This document shows positions 5,011 to 5,082 of a stretch of DNA of 5,082 nucleotides, in pieces. How positions within the stretch are numbered: the stretch's first letter is position 1; the number at the start of each line of letters is the position of its first letter. Under the pieces are notes generated by a model. The model was not told the origin of the DNA. It made no database searches and saw nothing but the letters and a program-made list of their open reading frames with translations. The stretch is taken from NCBI GenBank assembly GCA_005883235.1, contig VAYE01000213.1, positions 1 to 5,082 on the forward strand, in the 5' to 3' direction. The stretch is from Actinomycetota bacterium (lineage in GTDB: Bacteria > Actinomycetota > Thermoleophilia > Gaiellales > Gaiellaceae). A program made the translations under genes and the position numbers.

Positions 5011-5082
5011 CTACCTCAGGATCGGCACCTTGGAGAAGTTGAGGTTGAACCACCTCTTCTGCAGCTTCGCGATCGTGCCGTT
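5011..5082 (-). CDS. Amino acid ABC transporter substrate-binding protein, C-terminal fragment
   Basis: Only the last 23 residues and the TAG stop are in the window: NGTIAKLQKRWF followed by NLNFSKVPILR. The pattern GTIxKLxxxWF near the C-terminus is typical of family 3 extracellular solute-binding proteins (glutamine, histidine and other polar amino acids). It lies 10 bp upstream of the permease gene on the same strand. The order binding protein, permease, ATPase is the usual one for these operons. The signal peptide and ligand-binding residues are outside the window. Confidence 0.8.
   Translation of the reverse strand, partial: NGTIAKLQKRWFNLNFSKVPILR

Overview
The window is very GC-rich, with G or C at most third codon positions, GTG starts, four-base GTGA gene overlaps and almost no intergenic space. 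Together with the protein types (BMP-family lipoprotein, NrtR-like Nudix regulator, polar amino acid ABC transporter), this suggests a high-GC actinomycete. A deep lineage such as Thermoleophilia is my guess from style, not something the sequence proves. I see no mobile element, tRNA, rRNA, CRISPR array or plasmid function.

Layout: (1) Positions 2-214, + strand: the 3' end of a MoaD/ThiS/CysO-like ubiquitin-fold sulfur carrier. Its Gly-Gly terminus is followed by two extra residues (Trp-Leu). (2) Positions 1626 down to 219, - strand: a two-gene unit, a BMP/PnrA-type substrate-binding lipoprotein followed 22 bp later by a small single-domain cupin. (3) Positions 1646-2359, + strand: an NrtR-like protein with a degenerate Nudix box and a C-terminal winged helix, divergent from the lipoprotein across only 19 bp. 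(4) Positions 5082 down to 2319, - strand: a polar amino acid ABC operon. It runs solute-binding protein (only the C-terminus is in the window), permease, ATPase, a three-helix membrane protein of unknown function and an unrecognised lipoprotein. The last gene converges on the regulator with a 41-bp overlap of coding ends.

How the genes fit together: the ABC genes look like one transcript for uptake of a polar amino acid or related solute, with two envelope proteins of unknown role appended. The BMP protein would bind a nucleoside-like ligand, but its own permease and ATPase are not in the window. The divergent NrtR-like protein is a candidate local regulator, because NrtR family members sense ADP-ribose-type nucleotides.

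The most notable observations are two apparent lesions in adjacent ABC-operon genes. The ATPase has lost, in frame, about 40 residues containing the LSGGQ signature, Walker B and D-loop. The next gene appears to carry a one-base frameshift near 3245, and a plausible C-terminus continues in another frame to 3112. Either this transporter is decaying or diverging, or the sequence has assembly errors. I did not find a convincing new multi-gene system.
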